This document shows positions 1-5,632 of a stretch of DNA of 6,152 nucleotides, one piece after another. Source of the DNA: Coprothermobacter sp. (GTDB lineage: Bacteria > Coprothermobacterota > Coprothermobacteria > Coprothermobacterales > Coprothermobacteraceae); assembly GCA_003476705.1 (NCBI GenBank), contig DMVM01000073.1:1-6152 (forward strand). Direction: 5' to 3'. The translations under genes were made by a program, and so were the position numbers. How positions within the stretch are numbered: position 1 is the first letter of the stretch; each line of letters starts with the position of its first letter. Below the pieces are notes generated by a model, which saw only the letters and a program-made list of their open reading frames with translations, made no database searches and was not told the DNA's origin.

Positions 1-500
1 CTTTTTTGTCTTCTCGGGGAGCCAAGTTGGAGCGTAGTGAGGAAGATATATTTAACGCTGTCACTAAGAAAAAACCTGTGGATGTTGAAAGTATTGAGGA
101 ACATATGGCTAAGCTTCTCATAAACACCCCCGAGCTAAGCACCATTCTAGTGGAAGACGAATATTTTTACCCTTATACGCCTGGACTCAGAGAAGTTCTG
201 GATGCAATAAAGGACTGGGATCCTGAAAGGGATACGGCTGAAAAATATGTAGAACTGTTTCCACCTTATTTAAGAAACTTAGTTGAAGAATCGATGTCGG
301 AGAATTTTGGTACATATCAGCAAAAGGAGAAAATGTTAAAGGAACTTTTGGGACGCTGGAGGGTGAAAGACCTAGACAATTACATTAACAAACTTAGTTT
401 GCAGCTGGCGGAATCTCATGATGAGGGTCTGCTTGAACAATTGCAGGAGGTTCTTAGAGAACGTGATGAAATAAGTAGGCAGCTACAGGGGTTAGAATAG
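1..500 (+). CDS. dnaG: DNA primase DnaG, C-terminal part (5' end outside window)
   Basis: Primase makes the RNA primers for DNA replication, and its C-terminal domain docks on the replicative helicase DnaB/DnaC. The open frame runs in from the left edge (first full codon at base 3) and ends with TAG at 498-500, leaving about 165 visible residues. No catalytic TOPRIM or zinc-binding part is visible. What is seen is a helical C-terminal pattern: a segment like the family's 'ER..L..LL.NPEL' stretch (visible as LLINTPELSTIL), a following helix with GLREVLDAI, and a long charged terminal helix with ELLGRWRVKDLDNYINKL and an acidic, leucine-rich end. This fits the helicase-binding domain, which is poorly conserved. 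Much of the identification therefore rests on position: dnaG directly before rpoD is a classic arrangement (the macromolecular synthesis operon). The gap to the rpoD ATG is 80 bases. An unrelated helical protein is possible but unlikely. Confidence 0.83.
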   Translation, partial: FLSSRGAKLERSEEDIFNAVTKKKPVDVESIEEHMAKLLINTPELSTILVEDEYFYPYTPGLREVLDAIKDWDPERDTAEKYVELFPPYLRNLVEESMSENFGTYQQKEKMLKELLGRWRVKDLDNYINKLSLQLAESHDEGLLEQLQEVLRERDEISRQLQGLE

Positions 501-560
501 TATAAGTGCGTTTAACTGCGCTGTTTTTTGGGTATACCTTGAAAGAGAAGTCCGCATACA

Positions 561-566
561 GAGGTG
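561..566 (+). promoter_or_regulatory. Probable ribosome binding site of rpoD
   Basis: GAGGTG matches the anti-Shine-Dalgarno sequence and is the only good match in the dnaG-rpoD gap. It lies 14 bases before the ATG at 581, longer than usual. The in-frame GTG at 569 is too close to it, and the in-frame GTG at 506 has no such site upstream. It therefore favours the ATG at 581, but not decisively. Confidence 0.5.
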
Positions 567-580
567 GTGTGTCGAATAAC

Positions 581-1663
581 ATGGCAAGTAGAGGGAAAAA
601 AGCAAAGAAGGATCTGACTGAAGAGTTAGAAAACCTCTACAACAAAAAATTTGGTTTGATGGAAGAGGATGTCGATCTCCTCATCAATAGTTTGGATCCT
701 GAGGATCTTGACGTGGACGAGATTGACATGTTTCTCGAGGAGAAAGGAATTAGTATTATCCCTGAGGAACCTAGAGTTTATGGGGAAAATGTATCATATG
801 AACAGGGTCTTCCTGAGGAAGAAGAGCAAGTAAGAGAGCTCATGCAGGTTTATCTGCATGATGTGGGTCAGTATGATTTGCTTACTGCTGAGCAAGAGCG
901 CATATTGGCCCAAAGAATTGAGAAAAACGATGCTGCAGCACGTGAGGAGCTTATTAAAAGAAACCTGCGTCTGGTAATCTCCATTGCAAAGAAATACACT
1001 AATAAGGGTCTTAGCTTTATGGAGCTAATCCAAGAAGGTAACATCGGGCTCATAAAGGCCGTGGAGAAATTTGACTGGCGAAAGGGTTACAAGTTTTCCA
1101 CTTATGCCACGTGGTGGATCAAGCAAGCTATAACTCGTGCTTTAGCTGATCAATCGAGATTGATCAGACGTCCTGTACATATGGTGGAAGCTTACCACCA
1201 ATTTCAGAAGAAACTAAATGAGCTGTACAATCAGCTGGGTAGGGAACCTACTGTTCAGGAATTAGCTGAAGCTTTGGGCTTTAGTGAGGATAAAGTACTT
1301 GCGCTTAAGCAGATGTCCAATCCGGAGCCGCAGTCGCTGGATGCCACCATTGGTGATCAAGATGACAGCAGAGTACAGGATTTTGTACCCGATACGGGTG
1401 AAGGAGCAGCCGATAAGTATTTCTGGGAAGAAGAACGCAGGCGTGTTTTGGAAGAAGTCCTCAGCACGCTGAACAAACGTGAAAGAGAGATCATTGAAAT
1501 GCGATATGGTCTAGTGGATGGTGTGGAACATACTTTGGAAGAGGTTGGAGCAAGCTTTAACATTACTCGTGAAAGGGTGAGACAGATCGAGACTAAAGCA
1601 TTGAGAAAGCTACGCCATCCTACCAGGATTAGGAAGCTGAGGGAATACTTGGATATTGAGTAA
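581..1663 (+). CDS. rpoD: Primary RNA polymerase sigma factor (sigma-70 / SigA)
   Basis: The housekeeping sigma factor directs RNA polymerase to -10/-35 promoters. From the ATG at 581 it has 360 residues, close to the 371 of Bacillus SigA. A GTG at 506 would add 25 residues with no family resemblance. Region 1.1 is short and acidic (about residues 10-65). Region 1.2 lies near 85-110 (VYLHDVG at 90-96). Region 2 spans about 120-191 and includes RNLRLV and [17 protein letters not shown]. The -10 reading residues are present: W178, W179, Q182 and T185, equivalent to E. coli W433, W434, Q437 and T440. Region 3.0 keeps H200 and E203, the extended -10 contacts. The region 4.2 helix-turn-helix starts at T318, with the -35 contacts R330, E331, R334 and Q335. 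Oddity: residues 192-198 read SRLIRRP where the family usually has ARTIRIP. The stop codon TAA overlaps the uvrB ATG by one base. I see no strong promoter just upstream, so transcription probably comes through dnaG. Confidence 0.97.
   Translation: MASRGKKAKKDLTEELENLYNKKFGLMEEDVDLLINSLDPEDLDVDEIDMFLEEKGISIIPEEPRVYGENVSYEQGLPEEEEQVRELMQVYLHDVGQYDLLTAEQERILAQRIEKNDAAAREELIKRNLRLVISIAKKYTNKGLSFMELIQEGNIGLIKAVEKFDWRKGYKFSTYATWWIKQAITRALADQSRLIRRPVHMVEAYHQFQKKLNELYNQLGREPTVQELAEALGFSEDKVLALKQMSNPEPQSLDATIGDQDDSRVQDFVPDTGEGAADKYFWEEERRRVLEEVLSTLNKREREIIEMRYGLVDGVEHTLEEVGASFNITRERVRQIETKALRKLRHPTRIRKLREYLDIE
840..861 (+). repeat. Inverted repeat, 8-bp arms, inside rpoD
   Basis: Arms TCATGCAG (840-847) and CTGCATGA (854-861) are perfectly complementary around a 6-base loop, GTTTAT. 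The repeat lies in the codons of sigma region 1.2 (residues 87-94). It could form an RNA hairpin or be chance: about one such repeat is expected somewhere in a window of this size. Confidence 0.5.
1146..1167 (+). repeat. Near-perfect 22-base palindrome inside rpoD
   Basis: Arms CTGATCAATC (1146-1155) and GATTGATCAG (1158-1167) are perfectly complementary around a central GA. Each arm contains the self-complementary hexamer TGATCA. In RNA it would fold into a 9-bp stem closed by a CGAG loop. It encodes the stretch from the end of sigma region 2.4 into region 3.0 (residues 189-196). Ten-bp arms around a fixed centre are unlikely by chance in 6 kb. Function is unknown. Confidence 0.75.
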
Positions 1664-3618
1664 TGAAAGAGCGCTTTAAAGTTGAAGCTCCATTTGAGCC
1701 CAGTGGTGACCAACCCGAGGCCATAAAGGAACTCTGTTATGGTATAAACCGAGGTTTCCAATTTCAGACACTGCTCGGAGTAACTGGTTCTGGAAAAACT
1801 TTCACCATGGCAAAGATCATTGAAGCTTTAAACTTGCCAACACTGGTCATTTCGCCAAACAAGACACTGGCAGTGCAGCTTTACTCGGAGTTCAGAGAAT
1901 TCTTTCCTCATAATGCTGTAGAACTTTTCATGAGTTACTACGACTACTACAGACCAGAGGCATATATACCTGAGACTGACACGTATTTGCCTAAAGATGC
2001 AGCCATAAACGAAGACATCGATAAAATGCGTTTATCTGCTATTTCTTCTTTGCTATCTAGGCGAGATGTGGTAGTAGTGGCTTCAGTTTCTTGCATTTAT
2101 TCCTTGGAAAATCCTGAAGTATTTGCTGGTTCCGCTTTCTCCATAACTGAGGGCATGAAAATGGACACGAAGTTTTTTATGAGAAGGCTCTCTCAAATCA
2201 GTTATGAAAGAAACGACATTGAACTTCGACCTGGTAATTTTAGATCAAGGGGTTTCAAGGTGGACGTTTTTCCTCCCCATGCACAGGGAATTATTTCTGT
2301 GGTTTTTGATGATGACGTTATCGAAAGTATTTATGAGAGTGACCCATTGACCGGGGAAAGAATGTTTTCTTATCATTCCTACACATTCTTCCCTTCGAAA
2401 TACTTTGTTACCTCGGAACAGCTGATTAGAAATGTGGTAGACCAGGTGATGGTAGAACTGGACAAACAAGTTAGGCAGTTCAAAGAGGAAGGTAAGTACA
2501 TAGAAGCACAGCGCATTGAAGAAAGAACCAAGTACGACATGGAAATGCTTTTGTCTACGGGTTACTGTAGTGGTATTGAAAACTATTCACGCTATTTCAG
2601 TGGGCGCATAGAAGGACAGAGACCGTATACGCTGTTGGACTATTTCCCACGCCCTTACCTAATGTTCATTGACGAGAGCCACCTAACTATTCCTCAAATC
2701 AGAGCCATGTTCCATGGCGAGATGCAAAGAAAAGAGACACTGGTGCGCTTTGGATTTCGTTTGCCTTCCGCAAAGGATAATCGTCCACTAAATTTCGACG
2801 AATTCTTGTCTTTGGTAGATAAAGTAATCTTTGTTAGTGCAACACCGGGACCCTATGAACTGGAAGTCTCCAAACAAGTGGTGGAGCAGATTGTCCGCCC
2901 CACGGGTCTAGTTGATCCGGAAGTTGTGGTCAAGCCAGCAAAGAATCAAGTGGATGACTTGGTTAGAGAGCTCACTCGGGTAGTAGAGCATGGGGAAAGA
3001 GCATTAGTCCTGACATTAACCAAACAGATGGCAGAAAAGCTTTCCACATACCTGAGCTCACTGAAATTCAAAGTCAGATACCTGCATTCAGAAATTGAGG
3101 TCATAGAACGATCACAGGTGCTAAAAGAACTAAGGACTGGTGTCATTGACATTATAGTTGGTATAAACCTCCTTAGGGAAGGTCTGGATTTGCCTGAAGT
3201 TTCTTTAGTAGCGGTTTTAGACGCTGATAAGGAAGGTTTTCTCCGAAGTGAGCGTTCGCTAATACAAATGATTGGTAGAGCTTCAAGGAATGTAAATGGT
3301 CGGGTTATTCTATATGCTGACCAACTTACTGATTCACTCAGGTCTGCAGTGGATGAAACAAACAGGCGCAGAGAAAAGCAGCTGGCATACAACAAAGAGC
3401 ACGGTATAACTCCTCAAACAGTGCGTAAGCGTGTTGTGGATTACCTCGATTTCATAAGCGGCGCAGCGTCGGGAAACCGCATGACAAAAGAAGAGGCAAA
3501 TGCTATGCTGCTCCAACTTGAACAAGAGATGTATGAGGCTGCTGAAGCACTAGAATTTGAAAAAGCCATTGTTATTAGAGATAAGATAAAAGAACTCAAA
3601 CTCGCCTATAAAGTTTAG
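1663..3618 (+). CDS. uvrB: Excinuclease ABC subunit B (UvrB)
   Basis: UvrB is the damage-verifying helicase-like ATPase of nucleotide excision repair. UvrA loads it on damaged DNA, and it then recruits the nuclease UvrC. The 651 residues match the family's usual 650-670. Visible parts in order: Walker A GVTGSGKT (39-46); the tyrosine-rich beta-hairpin that clamps DNA (Y92, Y93, Y95, Y96, through TDTYLPKDAAINEDID); the UvrA-binding domain 2 (about 155-250, with ERNDIELRPGNFRSRG); DESH (337-340); SATPG (392-396); the helicase motif NLLREGLDLPEVSL; motif VI with Q535, G538, R539 and R542; and a C-terminal UVR domain (about 607-645), which binds UvrC. Nothing key is missing. The start is fixed by the family-like N-terminus and by the TAATG overlap with rpoD. 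No good Shine-Dalgarno sequence stands before it, so translation is probably coupled to rpoD. uvrA is not adjacent. Confidence 0.98.
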   Translation: MKERFKVEAPFEPSGDQPEAIKELCYGINRGFQFQTLLGVTGSGKTFTMAKIIEALNLPTLVISPNKTLAVQLYSEFREFFPHNAVELFMSYYDYYRPEAYIPETDTYLPKDAAINEDIDKMRLSAISSLLSRRDVVVVASVSCIYSLENPEVFAGSAFSITEGMKMDTKFFMRRLSQISYERNDIELRPGNFRSRGFKVDVFPPHAQGIISVVFDDDVIESIYESDPLTGERMFSYHSYTFFPSKYFVTSEQLIRNVVDQVMVELDKQVRQFKEEGKYIEAQRIEERTKYDMEMLLSTGYCSGIENYSRYFSGRIEGQRPYTLLDYFPRPYLMFIDESHLTIPQIRAMFHGEMQRKETLVRFGFRLPSAKDNRPLNFDEFLSLVDKVIFVSATPGPYELEVSKQVVEQIVRPTGLVDPEVVVKPAKNQVDDLVRELTRVVEHGERALVLTLTKQMAEKLSTYLSSLKFKVRYLHSEIEVIERSQVLKELRTGVIDIIVGINLLREGLDLPEVSLVAVLDADKEGFLRSERSLIQMIGRASRNVNGRVILYADQLTDSLRSAVDETNRRREKQLAYNKEHGITPQTVRKRVVDYLDFISGAASGNRMTKEEANAMLLQLEQEMYEAAEALEFEKAIVIRDKIKELKLAYKV

Positions 3619-3710
3619 TAAAAGTAGTCTCTAACATTTAAAGAATCCCAAAGTTCTATTGTTTAGGCATCGTAGTTTGCTGTGGTCCTTATTGTAAAGC
3701 AATCGCAATC
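3619..3710. other. Gap between uvrB and the ylxM promoter
   Basis: This AT-rich stretch has no open frame of note. The only hairpin-like sequence (AGAA, 8 bases, TTCT, near 3641-3656) is too weak to be a terminator and is followed by no clean T-run. A tandem GCAATC GCAATC (3699-3710) abuts the -35 box, and TTGTAA occurs twice (3692-3697 and 3711-3716). Read-through from uvrB into the next operon looks possible. Confidence 0.5.
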
Positions 3711-3740
3711 TTGTAATGTATTTCAATAATGTGATATAAT
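3711..3740 (+). promoter_or_regulatory. Sigma-70 promoter with extended -10, driving ylxM-ffh-rpsP-ylqD-rimM
   Basis: The -35 is TTGTAA (3711-3716, four of six consensus bases). After an 18-base spacer comes a perfect -10 TATAAT (3735-3740), preceded by TG at 3732-3733 to give the extended form TGATATAAT. This is the best promoter in the window and suits the RpoD encoded upstream, which keeps the extended -10 residues H200 and E203. Start of transcription is predicted near 3745-3749, only a few bases before the ylxM ATG at 3752. Confidence 0.87.
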
Positions 3741-3761
3741 GTCAACCTGAAATGGTTGACA
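3740..3761 (+). promoter_or_regulatory. Inverted repeat over +1 and the ylxM start codon (candidate operator)
   Basis: Arms TGTCAACC (3740-3747) and GGTTGACA (3754-3761) are perfectly complementary around TGAAAT. The repeat begins at the last base of the -10 box, covers the predicted transcription start, and contains the ATG (3752-3754). Its outer hexamers are inverted copies of TTGACA. The position is typical of a repressor operator. In a longer read-through RNA it could instead form a hairpin at the start codon. Which protein binds, if any, cannot be read from the sequence. Confidence 0.6.
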
Positions 3762-4051
3762 AGGAAAAAGTAGATCGCTATGTACGGCTTTTGGATCTTT
3801 ACGGAAAATTACTTGGTAAAACTGAGTATGAGGTAGCTCAAGCTTACCTTTACTACGGACTTTCTGTAATTGAAATCGCTTCGCAAAGAGGAACGTCACG
3901 TCAAGCAGTGGCTAAACAATTGGATAGCGCAGTTAGAAAACTTGAGCAAATTGAAGAAAATGTGGGTTTCTTAAGGTTTGTAGATTGTATAGTTGATGAA
4001 CTACCTGAGCCAGAAAAACAAAGGGTTATGAGAATTTTGGAGGAGAACTGA
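3752..4051 (+). CDS. ylxM: YlxM/p13-like helix-turn-helix protein (UPF0122 family)
   Basis: YlxM is a small protein encoded just before ffh in many Gram-positive bacteria and thought to modulate the signal recognition particle; streptococcal and staphylococcal forms are reported to touch Ffh or SRP RNA. The 99 residues are near the family's usual 100-115. The N-terminal helix carries RLLDLYGKLL (12-21), followed by a second helix with YEVAQAYLYYGLS. A helix-turn-helix lies at about 38-57 (SVIEIASQRGTSRQAVAKQL). It aligns without gaps to region 4.2 of the RpoD in this window, up to RKL at 62-64, but the DNA-reading positions differ (Q51, A54 and K55 in place of E, R and Q). The start at 3752 fits the family N-terminus, but there is no Shine-Dalgarno site and the -10 box ends 11 bases upstream, so the mRNA is probably leaderless. 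The stop is one base before the ffh ATG. Confidence 0.9.
   Translation: MVDKEKVDRYVRLLDLYGKLLGKTEYEVAQAYLYYGLSVIEIASQRGTSRQAVAKQLDSAVRKLEQIEENVGFLRFVDCIVDELPEPEKQRVMRILEEN
4039..4046 (+). promoter_or_regulatory. Ribosome binding site of ffh
   Basis: GGAGGAGA lies within the last codons of ylxM, with its GGAGG core 9 bases before the ffh ATG. It is a strong site, in contrast with ylxM, which has none. Confidence 0.85.
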
Positions 4052-4052
4052 C

Positions 4053-5357
4053 ATGTTTGAGGGTTTGGCGAAAAGAATACAAAGCGTATTCGCTCCTTTT
4101 GGTTCAAAGGGATTACTAAAACAAGAGGACATTGACCAGTTTTTGAAGGACTTGCGATGGCTTCTTATCGAGGCTGATGTTAGTTTACCGGTGGTCAATG
4201 AACTTGTAGAGCGTCTACGCGAAAAACTTAAACCTCAAACGGGCATCGTTTCGCCTCAGGATTACCTTCTAAAGACTGTTTATGAGGAACTTACTGCGCT
4301 TTTAGGATCTTACAGGCCTTTGAGAGTGAATCCGAGAGGGATTTCGCTTTACGTCCTGGCAGGATTGCAAGGATCTGGTAAGACAACTACTGCTGCCAAG
4401 TTGGGTTATTTTTTGAAACGTAACGGTAAGTCGGTGGTTTTGGGAGCTGCAGACCCTTATCGCCCTGCCGGAGCAGAGCAGCTACGGGTGTTGGCTAGTG
4501 AAAACGGTCTTTATTTTGAGTCGTTTGTGGAAAATGGTAAAGTCGACATTGCGAAGATTCAAAGTTTCATGAAAAAAAGTCTGCACGATGTGCTCATTTT
4601 GGATACTGCAGGCCGGCTTCATGTAGAAACGGACATGCTTCATGAACTGAGTATGATAAACAAACAGCTAAATCCGCAAGAAGTGCTTTTGGTAGTCGAC
4701 GCCATGCTTGGTCAAGAGGCAGCAAACATTGCCAAGTCTTTTAAAGAAGCTGCTCCGGTTAGTGGTGTGATTTTAGCCAAGGCAGACGGTGACGAGTTAG
4801 GTGGTGCTGCCTTGTCGGTGGCTTATGTTTCTGGGGTTCCCATATTATTCATGGGTACTGGGGAGCATATAAGAGACTTTGAACCTTTTGATCCTAATGA
4901 AACTGCTGCCATGATTTTGGGCATAGGCAACCCGAAGGCTTTCTTAAGAAAGATCATGGATATGCAGCGCGAAATGGAAGAATCAAAACCCGCTGCTAAA
5001 GGTAAAGATGAAAAATTCGATATGAATATGCTTCTTGAGGTTTTTGAATCCATCAGCAAGGAATCACTGATAGATTACATGGCTAGAGCCTTGCCTGTGA
5101 ATGCTAATGTGGATCCGGAGATGCTGGAGCAAGGAAAGAACCGAATAAAGCGTATGAAAGCCATAATTCAATCTATGACTCCTTATGAGAGAAAGCACCC
5201 AGAAGTACTCAATGCATCAAGGAAAAGAAGAATAGCTGCTGGTAGTGGGACTACAGTACAAGAGGTTAACTTGTTACTAAAGCAGTATGGAAGCATGAAG
5301 AAATTCGCTAAAAACCCCGCTCAGCTTAAGAAAATGCTGAGGGGCGGTCTAATATAA
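4053..5357 (+). CDS. ffh: Signal recognition particle GTPase Ffh (SRP54)
   Basis: Ffh binds the SRP RNA and the signal sequences of nascent membrane proteins, and delivers ribosomes to the receptor FtsY at the membrane. It has 434 residues, slightly under the usual 440-455. The N domain (about 1-90) has the LLIEADVSL form of the ALLEADV motif. In the G domain, G1 is GLQGSGKT (104-111), DPYRPAGAEQL starts at 134, G3 is DTAGR (184-188), and the G4 position reads AKADGD (242-247) where TKLDGD is usual; K243 and D245 are kept. GTGEHIRDFEPF follows. The M domain begins near 310. Its RNA-binding helix-turn-helix is well conserved: R390, R392 and R393, then GSGTTVQEVN at 397-406. The preceding signal-sequence finger loop is unusual: ISKESLIDYMARALPVN stands where the family normally has an 'MGPL..LL.MIPG' stretch. 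The gap from ylxM is 1 base and to rpsP 15 bases, so the genes are probably one transcript. Confidence 0.97.
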   Translation: MFEGLAKRIQSVFAPFGSKGLLKQEDIDQFLKDLRWLLIEADVSLPVVNELVERLREKLKPQTGIVSPQDYLLKTVYEELTALLGSYRPLRVNPRGISLYVLAGLQGSGKTTTAAKLGYFLKRNGKSVVLGAADPYRPAGAEQLRVLASENGLYFESFVENGKVDIAKIQSFMKKSLHDVLILDTAGRLHVETDMLHELSMINKQLNPQEVLLVVDAMLGQEAANIAKSFKEAAPVSGVILAKADGDELGGAALSVAYVSGVPILFMGTGEHIRDFEPFDPNETAAMILGIGNPKAFLRKIMDMQREMEESKPAAKGKDEKFDMNMLLEVFESISKESLIDYMARALPVNANVDPEMLEQGKNRIKRMKAIIQSMTPYERKHPEVLNASRKRRIAAGSGTTVQEVNLLLKQYGSMKKFAKNPAQLKKMLRGGLI

Positions 5358-5358
5358 G

Positions 5359-5366
5359 AGGAGGTG
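5359..5366 (+). promoter_or_regulatory. Ribosome binding site of rpsP
   Basis: AGGAGGTG is a perfect eight-base Shine-Dalgarno match, 6 bases before the GTG at 5373. It also rules out the in-frame GTG at 5364, which lies inside the site itself. Confidence 0.93.
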
Positions 5367-5372
5367 CAACAA

Positions 5373-5618
5373 GTGGCAGTAAAGATGAGATTACTCCGAG
5401 TTGGAGCGAAAGGACAGCCTTCTTACCGAGTGGTAGTGGCTGATGAGCGTTCACCACGTGATGGACGTTTCATTGAGATCGTCGGATTCTACAACCCCAG
5501 GACAGAACCAGAGACGATTCAGCTCAAGGAAGATCGTGTGAAGTACTGGCTCAGTGTTGGTGTTAAGCCTACCGACTCAGTAAGGATTTTGCTGCGTAAG
5601 GCTAACATTCTTAGTTAG
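5373..5618 (+). CDS. rpsP: 30S ribosomal protein S16
   Basis: S16 is an early-to-middle assembly protein of the small ribosomal subunit that stabilises the 5' domain of 16S rRNA. From the GTG at 5373 it has 81 residues beginning [20 protein letters not shown], the standard family N-terminus (MAVKIRLKRMGAK.RP.YR). It continues with [23 protein letters not shown], cut here as [10 protein letters not shown] and [12 protein letters not shown], and ends with [15 protein letters not shown]. An upstream GTG at 5364 would add three residues but sits in the ribosome binding site. The gene follows ffh by 15 bases and precedes ylqD by 14. In many Gram-positive bacteria khpA (ylqC), encoding a KH-domain RNA-binding protein, lies directly downstream; it is absent here. 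Confidence 0.98.
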   Translation: MAVKMRLLRVGAKGQPSYRVVVADERSPRDGRFIEIVGFYNPRTEPETIQLKEDRVKYWLSVGVKPTDSVRILLRKANILS

Positions 5619-5632
5619 GAGAGTGATTTGTT

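Noticed and set aside
501..506. TATAAG just after the dnaG stop as a -10 box for rpoD
   Set aside because: No -35-like hexamer lies 16-18 bases upstream and there is no TG extension; too weak to call.
511..538. TTTAAC with TATACC as a promoter in the dnaG-rpoD gap
   Set aside because: The -35 matches only 3 of 6 consensus bases and the -10 lacks the final T; GGTATACC (531-538) is an 8-base palindrome but too short to mean much.
506..580. GTG at 506 as the rpoD start, adding 25 residues
   Set aside because: No ribosome binding site precedes it and the extra residues show no sigma-factor similarity; the ATG at 581 fits better.
1357..1761. 134-codon minus-strand open frame across the rpoD-uvrB junction
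   Set aside because: Low-complexity, serine- and leucine-rich translation typical of antisense reading of real genes; no initiation signals.
2946..3395. 149-codon open frame on the minus strand within uvrB
   Set aside because: It lies antisense to conserved UvrB helicase motifs, has no ribosome binding site or promoter and shows no recognisable family; a chance shadow frame.
3641..3656. Hairpin after uvrB as an intrinsic terminator
   Set aside because: Only 4-bp AT-rich arms and no U-run; not a credible terminator.
3756..3784. TTGACA with TATGTA 17 bases later as a promoter inside ylxM
   Set aside because: The -35 is perfect but the -10 matches only 3 of 6 and lacks the essential final T; the hexamer is better explained as part of the inverted repeat.
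3752..4051. YlxM as a small sigma factor
   Set aside because: It has only a region-4-like helix-turn-helix and no region 2; position before ffh and length fit the YlxM family.
5364..5372. GTG at 5364 as the rpsP start
   Set aside because: It lies inside the Shine-Dalgarno sequence; the GTG at 5373 has correct spacing and gives the canonical MAVK start.
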